Shown in pieces: positions 51,415-59,683 of a stretch of DNA of 64,000 nt (position 1 is the stretch's first letter; the number at the start of each line of letters is the position of its first letter). The position numbers and the translations under genes are program-made. The DNA comes from Massilia sp. Root133 (GTDB lineage: Bacteria > Pseudomonadota > Gammaproteobacteria > Burkholderiales > Burkholderiaceae_D), in assembly GCF_001426525.1 (NCBI RefSeq), contig NZ_LMEW01000023.1, positions 248,001 to 312,000 of the forward strand, read 5' to 3'. Under the pieces are notes generated by a model. That model was given only the letters and a program-made list of their open reading frames with translations, searched no databases and was not told where the DNA came from.

Positions 51415-54338
51415 TTCGTTCCGTTGGTGCGCAGCAGCCGCACGCCGTAGACGTCGAAGCGGTTCGACGGGCCGTCGACGCCGCCGGCCGCGCTGAAGCT
51501 GCGGTTGCTGTCCAGATAACTCATGTTGTAGAAGTCGCTCATCTCGATCCGGTACGCGACGTTCGCCTTCAGGCGCGCCGCCAGCGGGGTCGAATACACG
51601 GTCGGCGTGTTCGCCTTCTCGATGCGCGCGTGCGGCAGTTGTACGACGCCTTGCGCGACGATGCGTCCCGACTCATCCTTGAGCGCCAGCCATTTTACGC
51701 CACCGCTGATGCCCAGGTTGATCTGGTTGGCGCCGTTGTGATAGCGGACCTGCACGGCGTAGTCGCCCGCCTGCGGAACGCGCACGGCGCGCACGTCGAG
51801 GCGGTCGGCCGGCCGGCCCCAGTTGGCGAGATGCGCTTCGGCGAAGCGCGCATTGCCCGGTGCGATGGCCACGCTGGCCTGCACACGCGGGTCAGTGGCG
51901 GCGATCGCCACGCTGGCGCCTGCGCAGCGCGGTACGCTGTGGTGGCTGCGGTTGCCGGACGACGTGTATTGCGCTTCGGCGGCGTAGCATGCTGCGGCGC
52001 TGTTCTCGCGGTCAGTCCATGTGCCGGCGTTGAGATTCGATGCGACCAGCTTGCCGTCGCGGTAGACGTTGTAGGTGATGCCCGTCTGCCGGTCGGCCGG
52101 CACGATCGTCACCGTCGTGGCCGCGCCTGCGCGCGCGACGCCATCGATACGCGGCTCGCGCGGACCGAACACGGTCGGCGTTTCCGCATACGGATCGGCG
52201 CTCACGCGGCGGATGGCCGTGGCGCCGTCGACCAGCTTGCCCAGCTGGACCTCGATGTCGCTGTGTGCATCCAGCGCGCTCCACGGGATGCTGCTGCCGG
52301 CCGGCTTGCCGTCGACGAGGATGCGCTCGACGGCGTAATAACCGCTGGTGCCGGCCGCCGGCACGGGCGGCAGCCGCAGCTTGACGTTGACGGCGCGGCC
52401 CTGCAAACGCAGGTTGTACAGCGCGATGCTGTCGCCGGCCGCGAACACGCCGCCGCGCAGCTTCGCCGTCACGAACGGCTTCACCTCGACGCCCTCACGT
52501 GTCGTGGAGACGCCGAACACGTCGCGGATCACCATGCCGAGATAGGCGCCGACGGACCACAGCTGGCGCTTCGAATTGATGACGGGGCCGATCAGGTTCG
52601 GATGCGCCTCGTCCAGCAGCAGCGGCTGGCCGGACAGCCACTCCAGGTTTTCCATGTTCGACATATTGAGTGCCGCACCCCGCATCAGCGTGTCGTATGC
52701 GGCATCGGCTACCGCGACGTTGCCGCCCGCGATCGCGGCGCGCAGGCCGTACGCTGTGACGAACGGCCACATCGCGCGGTTGTGGTAGACCGGCAGGTCC
52801 TGCTGCTGTGGCCAGATGACGGGCGCGCCCATCGGGCCGTGCGGATAGCTGGCGAGGATTTTCTGCGCGCGGGCGCCGTCCGCGACGCCCATGACGATCG
52901 CGAGCGATTGTCCCAGCCAGTCGAACTTGTGCAGCGGCGCGCCATCGAAGTGCGCGGCCGTGAGGCTGCTGTACATGCCGGCGTCGTCCAGCCACAGGTG
53001 CGTGTTGATCGCGCGCTTCAGGTCGCGCGCCCACCCCTCGTAGCGCGTGGCACGCGTTTTATCCCCCTGTTCACGGGCCAGTTGCGCGGCGAGCGTCAGC
53101 GCCTTGTAGTGGCCGACGTTGGTCGACAGCGCTTTGCTGCTGGCCATCGATGCCAGGTCGTCGGTGATCCATTTTGCGTACGTCTGGTCGCGCCAGTCGA
53201 GGAACGATTCCTCGCCCGTGTACAGGCCCGTCGTCTTGTCGAACGCGGCGATACGGTCGTTCTCGATCGTGTTCGCCAGTGCCTGCAGCGCTGTCGTCGC
53301 GAACGCCGCGCGCTCGCCGGCCGGCAGCGTCTTGAGGACTTCTTCGGCCGCGAAGGCCCACGTGATGCGGTCCGTGCTGACGGGCCAGCTGCCGCCGCTG
53401 CCCGTGTCCTGCACGATCTGCAGGCCGTCGGGCGAGCCCGCGACCTGCGGCGCCTTCGGCACACCGGCGCGCCAGCCGGACAGTTTGAATAGAAGCGAAT
53501 TGCGCACGCGCTGCGGGTCGAGCATGGCGAGACCGAGATCGGCCGCATACGACAGGTCGCGCGTCCACACGTAATGCCACTTTTCGCCCGTCTCGAAGCA
53601 GTCGCACGGGATCGCGGCGCCGCCGTTGTAGTTCCCGTCGCGGATCTCCTTCACGGAATCCAGCTTCATCTCGTGGCCGGCCAGCGCGAACAGCGCGTCG
53701 AACGCGAGGTTGCCGCTGCGGACGACGGGCAGCGCCGCGTCCTCCTCGTACGTCGTCGCTTGCGGGCCCGGGTCGCGCAACTGCATCGTCGTCGAATGCG
53801 CATAGCTGCGCAGCGGCGCCTGCGGATCGCGCACGGAAAAGCGCGCCGATTCTTCCTTGCCGTCCCACGTGGGGAAGGTCAGCGTGGCCGTCGCGCCGGC
53901 GCCCACGTGCGGGTCCGTTGCCGCCGCGGGCGCGGGCGTCTCGACCTGCGTCACCGTCAGCACGGGGCGCTTCGGATCCGACACGTCGACGCGGAAGCGG
54001 AACGTAGTCGTCTTCTTCGTGAACAGATAGTCTTCCGGGCCCGCTTCGGTCGCGAGCGCATAGGCGTCGCCCAGCTTGACGCTGACGCTGGCGGCCGGAT
54101 TCGCGACCCATTCCGCGGCCCAGTCCTTGCTGCCGATCTTGAAGGCGTGGTTGCCGGGGCTGACGAGGATGTCGGCCTGGTAGATGCCCTTGCCCTGCCA
54201 GGCGAGCACGTTGTCCGTGCCCCAGCCGTTGAAGGCGCCGCGCACGTAGATGTCGTAGCGCAGCGGCGGGGCTTCGGCCGCGATGGCGGCGACGGATTGG
54301 GCGAAGAGGGTGGCGGCGAGAACGGTGTGCTTGATCAT
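51411..54338 (-). CDS. Six-hairpin glycoside hydrolase with starch-binding-like N-terminus
   Basis: A 975-residue secreted protein: signal peptide, an N-terminal module of about 100 residues resembling a starch-binding domain (YVRGAFNGWGTDNVLAWQGKG, then ILVSPGNHAFKIG), then an (alpha/alpha)6-barrel enzyme domain with HYVWTRDLSYAADLGLA, ESFLDWRDQTY, and LWSVGAYLGMVIRD, and beta-sandwich modules in the last 300 residues. The Asp/Glu of WTRD and the ESFLDWRD segment are likely active-site residues. GH15-like glucoamylases and related six-hairpin families share this layout; the GH number is not decided by eye. It is eight bases after the GH13 gene and overlaps the esterase gene, giving a three-gene operon for glucose release. 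Confidence 0.82.
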   Translation of the reverse strand: MIKHTVLAATLFAQSVAAIAAEAPPLRYDIYVRGAFNGWGTDNVLAWQGKGIYQADILVSPGNHAFKIGSKDWAAEWVANPAASVSVKLGDAYALATEAGPEDYLFTKKTTTFRFRVDVSDPKRPVLTVTQVETPAPAAATDPHVGAGATATLTFPTWDGKEESARFSVRDPQAPLRSYAHSTTMQLRDPGPQATTYEEDAALPVVRSGNLAFDALFALAGHEMKLDSVKEIRDGNYNGGAAIPCDCFETGEKWHYVWTRDLSYAADLGLAMLDPQRVRNSLLFKLSGWRAGVPKAPQVAGSPDGLQIVQDTGSGGSWPVSTDRITWAFAAEEVLKTLPAGERAAFATTALQALANTIENDRIAAFDKTTGLYTGEESFLDWRDQTYAKWITDDLASMASSKALSTNVGHYKALTLAAQLAREQGDKTRATRYEGWARDLKRAINTHLWLDDAGMYSSLTAAHFDGAPLHKFDWLGQSLAIVMGVADGARAQKILASYPHGPMGAPVIWPQQQDLPVYHNRAMWPFVTAYGLRAAIAGGNVAVADAAYDTLMRGAALNMSNMENLEWLSGQPLLLDEAHPNLIGPVINSKRQLWSVGAYLGMVIRDVFGVSTTREGVEVKPFVTAKLRGGVFAAGDSIALYNLRLQGRAVNVKLRLPPVPAAGTSGYYAVERILVDGKPAGSSIPWSALDAHSDIEVQLGKLVDGATAIRRVSADPYAETPTVFGPREPRIDGVARAGAATTVTIVPADRQTGITYNVYRDGKLVASNLNAGTWTDRENSAAACYAAEAQYTSSGNRSHHSVPRCAGASVAIAATDPRVQASVAIAPGNARFAEAHLANWGRPADRLDVRAVRVPQAGDYAVQVRYHNGANQINLGISGGVKWLALKDESGRIVAQGVVQLPHARIEKANTPTVYSTPLAARLKANVAYRIEMSDFYNMSYLDSNRSFSAAGGVDGPSNRFDVYGVRLLRTNGTK

Positions 54339-54346
54339 GGCAGGAT

Positions 54347-56200
54347 TCAGAGTTCGAGGATGACAACCGACTTCGCGGGCAGGCGGATTTCCTTGCCCAG
54401 GTCGAAACGCTGGCCGGTCAAGACGTCGGTCCCGGCCGCGACCCCGGACAGCATCTCATGGAAGCGCCCGGCGGGCAGCACGGCTTCCTTCCCGTTCGCA
54501 TTGAACGCGACCATGATCTTTTTCTTGTCGCCCGGTTTCCCGTCATAGCGGAAGTAGACCCACGTATTGTTCTCCGGCCCGTACTGCATCAGCTTCCCGT
54601 CGTGCACGACGGCCGCGCCCTTGCGCCAGTTGACGAGCTTCTTCACGAACGCCTGCGCCTCGCGCTGGCGCGGCGTGAGGCCGGCGCCGGTGAAGGCGTC
54701 GACCTTGTCGCCGGCCCAGCCGCCGGGAAAGTCGCGGCGGTAGCTGCTGTCGTCGCGGCGGCCGACGGTGCTCGTCATCAGGATCTCGTCGCCCACGTAG
54801 AAATGCGGGATGCGCGGCATCGTCATGATGAACGCGAGGTCCATCTTCCAGCGCTCGACGTCTTCGCCGACGACGCTGTACAAACGCGCCATGTCGTGGT
54901 TCCCCTCGAACAGCACGAGATTCGATGCGTCCGGATAGAGATAGTCCAGCGACAGCATCTCGTACACGTCGTTGAAGGCGTTCTCGTTGTTCCTGTCCGC
55001 GAGGGCCGTGCGCATCGCCTCCGTCAGCGGGAAGTCCATCATGTCGGGCATCGAGGTCGGCGCGCGCTGCCAGTGCGCGACGACGGCGGGCAGCTTGCTC
55101 CATTCCTCGCCCACCATGTTCAGGCGCGGATACTCGGCCAGCACGCGCTGCGTGTATTGCGCGAGGAAGGCGCCGTCCGAATAGCCGAACGTGTCGATGC
55201 GCAGGCCGGACAGGCCCGCATACTCGATCCACCAGATGCTGTTCTGGATGAGATAGTTGGCGACGAACGGGTTGGTCTGGTTCATGTCGGGCATGCCGGG
55301 GCTGAACCAGCCCGTCGTGAAGTTGCTCGCGTCTTCCTTTGCCGCGTACGGATCCTGCACGGCCGTCCGGTGGTGCATCGTCGCGACGAAACGGCCGTCG
55401 TTGTGGTTGATCCAGTCCGGCGTCGGCAAGTCCTTCATCCACCAGTGATTGAGGCCGATGTGCGACAGCACGACGTCCTGGATCACGCCGATGCCATGCT
55501 TCTTCGCTTCGTTCGACAGGCGCACGTAATCCTCGTTGCTGCCGTAGCGCGGGTCGATCCGGTAGTGGTCCGTGGCCGCGTAGCCGTGGTAGGACGCGGC
55601 CGGCATGTCGTTCTCGACGAGGGGCGTGGGCCACAGTTGCGTGAAGCCCATGCCCGCGATGTAGTCGAGGTGGTCGATGATGCCCTGGATGTCGCCGCCG
55701 TGGCGGCCGTGGCCGAGCTTGCGATCGAGTTTATCCGCGAGTCCCGGCACGCTGTCGTTGCGCGTGTCGCCGTTGGCGAAGCGGTCCGGCATCAGCTGGT
55801 AGATCGCGTCGCCCTTGCCGAAGCCCTTGCGCTCCGCCGATCCGGATGCCCGCGCCAGCAGGGGGTAGATGTGGCGCGTCGGATGCGCGCCGCGGAAATC
55901 GATGGCGACGTCGCCCGGCTGCGCGTCCGGGGCGATGTCCAGGTCGATGAACAGGTAGTTGCGGTTGGCCACCCGCGTCACGGCCGCGATGCGCACGCCG
56001 GAGTAGGCGATGGCCGGTTCCAGGTCCGCGATGGCGGGGCCGTGCACCATCAATTGCAGGCGGCGGTCGTGCATGCCCGTCCACCAGAACGGCGGGTCCA
56101 TGTGGTCGATGGGAGCCGGCGCGGGCGCCGCGTGGACGCCGGCGCTCGTGAAGAAGAGGCTGCCGAGCAGCAGGGCGGCGAGTCGGGGCGAAATGCGCAT
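54347..56200 (-). CDS. GH13 cyclomaltodextrinase / neopullulanase-like (SusA-type)
   Basis: A 617-residue exported GH13 enzyme with a signal peptide (RLAALLLGSLFFTSAGVHA), an N-terminal beta domain (HMDPPFWWTGMHDRRLQLMV, typical of SusA/cyclomaltodextrinase) and the catalytic barrel: VIQDVVLSHIG, Asp nucleophile in GLRIDTFGYSDG, acid/base Glu in NMVGEEWSK and Asp in FEGNHDMARL. It should cut imported maltodextrins and pullulan or cyclodextrins in the periplasm. GGAGA precedes the ATG, and a GTAG-N5-CTAC palindrome lies 14 bases upstream, so transcription is likely repressible. It leads the operon with the six-hairpin hydrolase and esterase and diverges from the TonB receptor. Confidence 0.93.
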   Translation of the reverse strand: MRISPRLAALLLGSLFFTSAGVHAAPAPAPIDHMDPPFWWTGMHDRRLQLMVHGPAIADLEPAIAYSGVRIAAVTRVANRNYLFIDLDIAPDAQPGDVAIDFRGAHPTRHIYPLLARASGSAERKGFGKGDAIYQLMPDRFANGDTRNDSVPGLADKLDRKLGHGRHGGDIQGIIDHLDYIAGMGFTQLWPTPLVENDMPAASYHGYAATDHYRIDPRYGSNEDYVRLSNEAKKHGIGVIQDVVLSHIGLNHWWMKDLPTPDWINHNDGRFVATMHHRTAVQDPYAAKEDASNFTTGWFSPGMPDMNQTNPFVANYLIQNSIWWIEYAGLSGLRIDTFGYSDGAFLAQYTQRVLAEYPRLNMVGEEWSKLPAVVAHWQRAPTSMPDMMDFPLTEAMRTALADRNNENAFNDVYEMLSLDYLYPDASNLVLFEGNHDMARLYSVVGEDVERWKMDLAFIMTMPRIPHFYVGDEILMTSTVGRRDDSSYRRDFPGGWAGDKVDAFTGAGLTPRQREAQAFVKKLVNWRKGAAVVHDGKLMQYGPENNTWVYFRYDGKPGDKKKIMVAFNANGKEAVLPAGRFHEMLSGVAAGTDVLTGQRFDLGKEIRLPAKSVVILEL

Positions 56201-56213
56201 GATGGTCTCCGGA

Positions 56214-56230
56214 GCGTAGTCGAACTACAG
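56214..56230. promoter_or_regulatory. Palindromic operator, copy 1 (GH13 operon)
   Basis: GCGTAG-TCGAA-CTACAG: a GTAG-N5-CTAC core 14 bases upstream of the GH13 ATG. A repressor here would sit over the 5' end of the GH13 transcript. It shares the centre TCGAACTACA with copy 4 at 61214-61230. Confidence 0.5.
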
Positions 56231-56468
56231 CGATTTACCCGGTTTGTTGTCTAAGGGTAATGCGCTTATTACATTATTGCTCGGAGAATACTACAGACAC
56301 TTGAGCGCAGCAACGCAACCTACCCGCCGAATCTCTAGTTTTGCTACACGGTTTTCTGCGCGACGGGCAAGTCTGAACGTGGGCAAATCCCAACATTCCG
56401 TAAAACTACTACGCAAGTTTGCGCCAAAATGGTGCAAAACACTTCTAAGTTGGTGTGCGGAAATCGAT

Positions 56469-56518
56469 TTGTAGCGTGACTACAATGTCTGCATGGTTAT
56501 TTTGTAGCTCGGATACAA
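56469..56518. promoter_or_regulatory. Tandem palindromic operators, copies 2 and 3
   Basis: TTGTAG-CGTGA-CTACAA (56469-56485, perfect arms) and TTGTAG-CTCGG-ATACAA (56502-56518, one mismatch). Their centres are 33 bp apart, about three helical turns, so both would face the same side of the DNA. They lie 70-119 bases upstream of the promoter block of the TonB receptor. Size and symmetry suit a LacI-type dimer; the regulator is not in this window. Confidence 0.55.
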
Positions 56519-56586
56519 CGAGAAAAGTCGTTTTTTAGTCAATTTGGCGTAAAACTCCTACATTCCCGTAATCGAAGGCAAGTCAC

Positions 56587-56618
56587 GTTGACAGTGAATC
56601 TAGTTTTAATACAGAATC
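56587..56618 (+). promoter_or_regulatory. Promoter block of the first starch-locus TonB receptor
   Basis: TTGACA (56588-56593) and TACAGAAT (56610-56617) are 16 bp apart. The whole 32-base block differs at only three positions from 61331-61362 in front of the second receptor, whereas the flanking sequence does not match, so it is a conserved control element. The -35 is perfect; the -10 is weak, which may indicate an activator. Confidence 0.6.
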
Positions 56619-56725
56619 CTTGACAGAACGTACGTACTTATAAACGTTTGCTTTCTGGCTCCCGGAGCGGGCTCAAGCTGCCGTCGTCGGGAAAAACAAT
56701 GAGATCTGATGATTTGAGGGGACAA

Positions 56726-59593
56726 ATGAAGATTTTTAATGGCAAGCACGCGCGTAACATCAATGGCGCACTTGTGTTCAAGCTGAGCCCGGTTGCCGCC
56801 GGTTGCGCCGTGTTCCTGTCGGCGCTCGGCACCAACGTCTACGCCCAGGACGCCGCCGTCTCGCAAGCCGCCCAGGCGACGGACGCCAACGGCAACCCGG
56901 TCAGCACGGTGACCGTGACCGGTATCCGGCGCGGCATCGAGGCGGCCATCTCCATCAAGAAGAATTCCAACTCCATCGTCGAAGCGATCTCGGCGGAAGA
57001 CATCGGCAAGCTGCCGGATGCCACCGTGGCCGAATCGATCTCGCGCCTGCCGGGTGTGACCGCGCAGCGCGACAAGTCGTCGGGCCGTGCTTCCGCGATC
57101 TCCGTCCGCGGCCTGTCGCCGGACTTCAACGGCACGCTGCTGAACGGCCGCGAGCAGGCGTCGGCGGGCGACAGCCGCGGCGTCAAGTTCGACCTGTACC
57201 CGGCCGAAATGCTGGGCACCATCACGATCTACAAATCGCCGGACGCCAGCCTGATGGGCCAGGGCATCGCCTCGACCATCGACCAGCGCACCGTGATGCC
57301 GCTGGACTTCGGCAAGCGCACCGTTGCCGTCGGCTACAAGGCCATGCGCTTCGGTGAGCACAACAACGGCCTGGGCACCGGTACCGGCTACCGCTCCACC
57401 CTGACCTACATCGACCAGTTCGCCAACCGCACGATCGGCGTGGCCCTGGGCGCCGTGAAGTTCAACGACACGGGCGCCGAGCAGTTCCAGGCCGACGGCT
57501 GGGGCGGCGGCGCGGGTTCGGCCACCTACAACGGCCAGGCCGTCAAGGTCCCGAACGGCTTCAAGACCGACGTCCAGCGCGACCCGCAGACCAACAAGGG
57601 CGTGATGGGCATCCTGCAGTTCCGCCCGAACAAGGACTTCGTCACCACCGTCGACCTGTTCCACTCGAAGAACACCGACAACACCAAGAAGACCGGCCTG
57701 GAAGGCTCCGTCTGCGGCAGCACCGGTTCGTACGACCCGAATGGCGTGCTGACCAACGCCACCATCGTCGACGGCGTGGCCACCTCGGGCACCTGCACGA
57801 ACTTCAAGGGCGACGTCCGCAACCACATCGAAGCCGTCACCGACACGCTGAATTCGTGGGGCATCAACAGCCGCCTGCGCCGCGAAGGCTGGACCGTCAC
57901 CGGCGACATCGCCGGTTCCAAGGTCACGCACGACTCGAACCGTTATGAAACGACGGCCGGCCAGCCGGGCAATGCGACGAACCTGTCCACCATCTCCTGG
58001 ACCGGCTACAACGGCAAGGACAACCTGGCGCCGACCTACACGACGTCGCTGAACTACGCCGACCGCGGCCAGGTCGTCCTGACCGACCACGCCGGCTGGG
58101 GCGGCGGCCTGACCGGCAACCCGCAGGCCGGCTACGTCGCCGTGGGCACGACCACCGACGAGATCAAGTCGTACCGCCTGTCCGCCAAGCATGACATGGA
58201 GCTGGGTCCGCTGACGGCCGTCGAATTCGGCGTCAACCGCACCAACCGCAGCAAGGGCCGCGACCAGAACGAAGGCAACCTGGTCGTCGGTACCGGTCCA
58301 TACGGCTCGGCACCGGTGCCGGGTACGGACGTCATGGTGACGCCGCAGTCCGGCATCCCGGTCGTCGCGTGGAACCCGCTCGGTTCGCTCGGCACGGTCT
58401 ACCAGCTGCTGCCGAAGGTCGACCAGCCGATCCAGACGGACAAGAACTGGGACGTGTCGGAGAAGGTCTCGACCGGGTACCTGATGGGTAACCTGGAAGG
58501 CGAGCTGTTCGGCCTGTCCTACCGCGGCAACATCGGCGCGCAGTACATCCACACGAACCAGAGCTCGACAGGTACCGTCGTCGACACGAGCAAGTGCGCC
58601 GGCGTCGCCGGCCAGGCTTGCCCGGCCTACGTCGTGCGGGGGCACCACTCGTACAACGACTTCCTGCCGAGCATGAACCTGGGCTTCGAGCTGCCGTACG
58701 ACCAGATGTTACGTGTCGGCCTGGGCAAGACGCTGTCGCGCACCAAGATGAGCGACCTGCGTCCGGGCGGCGGCGTGAGCCTGAACACGTCGTTCCACGA
58801 CGGCCCGATCCTGTCGGGCAGCGCCGGTAATCCGAACCTGGAACCGTTCCGTGCCAAGGCGCTGGACCTGTCGTGGGAAAAGTACTTCACCGTCAACGGT
58901 GCCAAGGGCTATGTCGCCGTCGCCGGCTTCTACAAGAAGCTCGACACCTACGTGCTGACCGTGCCGAAGACCGTCGATTTCGCGACGAGCGGCCTGCTGA
59001 GCGCCAAGACCCCGCTGCCGGCGTCGGGTCCGAACGCCGGTTCGACCGTCGGTATCCTGAACACCCCGGTCAATGGCACGGGCGGCAACATCAAGGGTAT
59101 CGAGCTGACCGCGTCGCTGCCGTTCGCCATGTTGTCGAAGTACCTGAGCGGCTTCGGCGTCGAGGTCAACCACTCGAGCACCCTGAGCTCGGTGAACCTG
59201 CTGACGACGGGCCTGACCGTGATCGACACCGGCGGCGTCGCGACGATCCCGCTGCCGGGCCTGTCGCGCCAGGTGACCAACCTGCGCCTGTACTACGAAG
59301 CGCATGGCTTCCGCGCGTCGATCGCCGCCAAGCACCGCAGCGACTTCCTGGGCGAGATCAGCGACTTCCAGGACAACAACCAGCTGACCTTCATCCGTGG
59401 CAACACGACGGTCGACGGCCAGCTGACGTACGAGTTCGGCGACAACACCATGCTGAAAGGCCTGTCGCTGACGGCCGCGGTGAACAACTGGACGAACTCG
59501 CCGTTCATCCGTTACGCCGCGAACCCGAGCGAGATCGCCGAGAAGATCACGTTCGGCCGTACGTACAGCCTGGGCGCGAGCTACAAGTTCTAA
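56726..59593 (+). CDS. TonB-dependent receptor, Xanthomonas/Caulobacter type
   Basis: A 955-residue outer-membrane receptor. The signal region (LVFKLSPVAAGCAVFLSALG) is followed by the family-specific start VTVTGIRRGIEAAISIKK and plug motif IVEAISAEDIGKLPDATVAES, then SRLPGVTAQ and a long barrel ending RTYSLGASYKF with a terminal Phe. This opening defines the large carbohydrate-linked receptors of Xanthomonas and Caulobacter (MalA-like). AGGGG precedes the ATG at 56726, which is chosen over an upstream frame extension. It is divergent from the GH13 operon and followed by a terminator and a halogenase gene, so maltodextrin uptake is the likely job. Confidence 0.94.
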   Translation: MKIFNGKHARNINGALVFKLSPVAAGCAVFLSALGTNVYAQDAAVSQAAQATDANGNPVSTVTVTGIRRGIEAAISIKKNSNSIVEAISAEDIGKLPDATVAESISRLPGVTAQRDKSSGRASAISVRGLSPDFNGTLLNGREQASAGDSRGVKFDLYPAEMLGTITIYKSPDASLMGQGIASTIDQRTVMPLDFGKRTVAVGYKAMRFGEHNNGLGTGTGYRSTLTYIDQFANRTIGVALGAVKFNDTGAEQFQADGWGGGAGSATYNGQAVKVPNGFKTDVQRDPQTNKGVMGILQFRPNKDFVTTVDLFHSKNTDNTKKTGLEGSVCGSTGSYDPNGVLTNATIVDGVATSGTCTNFKGDVRNHIEAVTDTLNSWGINSRLRREGWTVTGDIAGSKVTHDSNRYETTAGQPGNATNLSTISWTGYNGKDNLAPTYTTSLNYADRGQVVLTDHAGWGGGLTGNPQAGYVAVGTTTDEIKSYRLSAKHDMELGPLTAVEFGVNRTNRSKGRDQNEGNLVVGTGPYGSAPVPGTDVMVTPQSGIPVVAWNPLGSLGTVYQLLPKVDQPIQTDKNWDVSEKVSTGYLMGNLEGELFGLSYRGNIGAQYIHTNQSSTGTVVDTSKCAGVAGQACPAYVVRGHHSYNDFLPSMNLGFELPYDQMLRVGLGKTLSRTKMSDLRPGGGVSLNTSFHDGPILSGSAGNPNLEPFRAKALDLSWEKYFTVNGAKGYVAVAGFYKKLDTYVLTVPKTVDFATSGLLSAKTPLPASGPNAGSTVGILNTPVNGTGGNIKGIELTASLPFAMLSKYLSGFGVEVNHSSTLSSVNLLTTGLTVIDTGGVATIPLPGLSRQVTNLRLYYEAHGFRASIAAKHRSDFLGEISDFQDNNQLTFIRGNTTVDGQLTYEFGDNTMLKGLSLTAAVNNWTNSPFIRYAANPSEIAEKITFGRTYSLGASYKF

Positions 59594-59626
59594 TCCGTTA
59601 TCCTGTCGACGTCGACAGTTAATTGG

Positions 59627-59664
59627 AACACCCCTGCCGGCCCTGGTCAGCAGGGGTGTTTTTT
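59627..59664 (+). terminator. Terminator after the TonB receptor, holding the halogenase leader
   Basis: AACACCCCTGC (59627-59637) pairs with GCAGGGGTGTT (59650-59660), an 11-bp perfect stem with a 12-base loop, then a run of six T residues ending at 59664. An ATG follows at 59666, and the only AGGGG-like ribosome site for it lies in the 3' arm of this stem. Read-through to the halogenase gene must be partial. Confidence 0.85.
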
Positions 59665-59683
59665 CATGATCGCGAGACCGAGC

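Larger units (their letters stand above)
56201..56725. other. 525-bp divergent control region of the starch locus
   Basis: No gene fits here: the stretch is much richer in A and T than its flanks and has stops in all frames. It holds three GTAG-N5-CTAC-type palindromes (56214-56230, 56469-56485, 56502-56518), a promoter block at 56587-56618 that is repeated before the second TonB receptor, and a leader of about 100 bases before the receptor ATG. Scattered ACTAC words (for example GTAAAACTACTACGC near 56400) resemble half-sites. It must serve both the minus-strand GH13 operon and the plus-strand receptor. Confidence 0.75.

Noticed and set aside
56620..56644. Second TTGACA with TATAAA just after the promoter block
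   Set aside because: The spacing is only 13 bp, too short for a sigma-70 promoter, and it is not conserved before the second receptor.
59604..59617. TGTCGACGTCGACA palindrome after the first starch-locus receptor
   Set aside because: It lies between a stop codon and a strong terminator, has no second copy, and such GC palindromes occur by chance.
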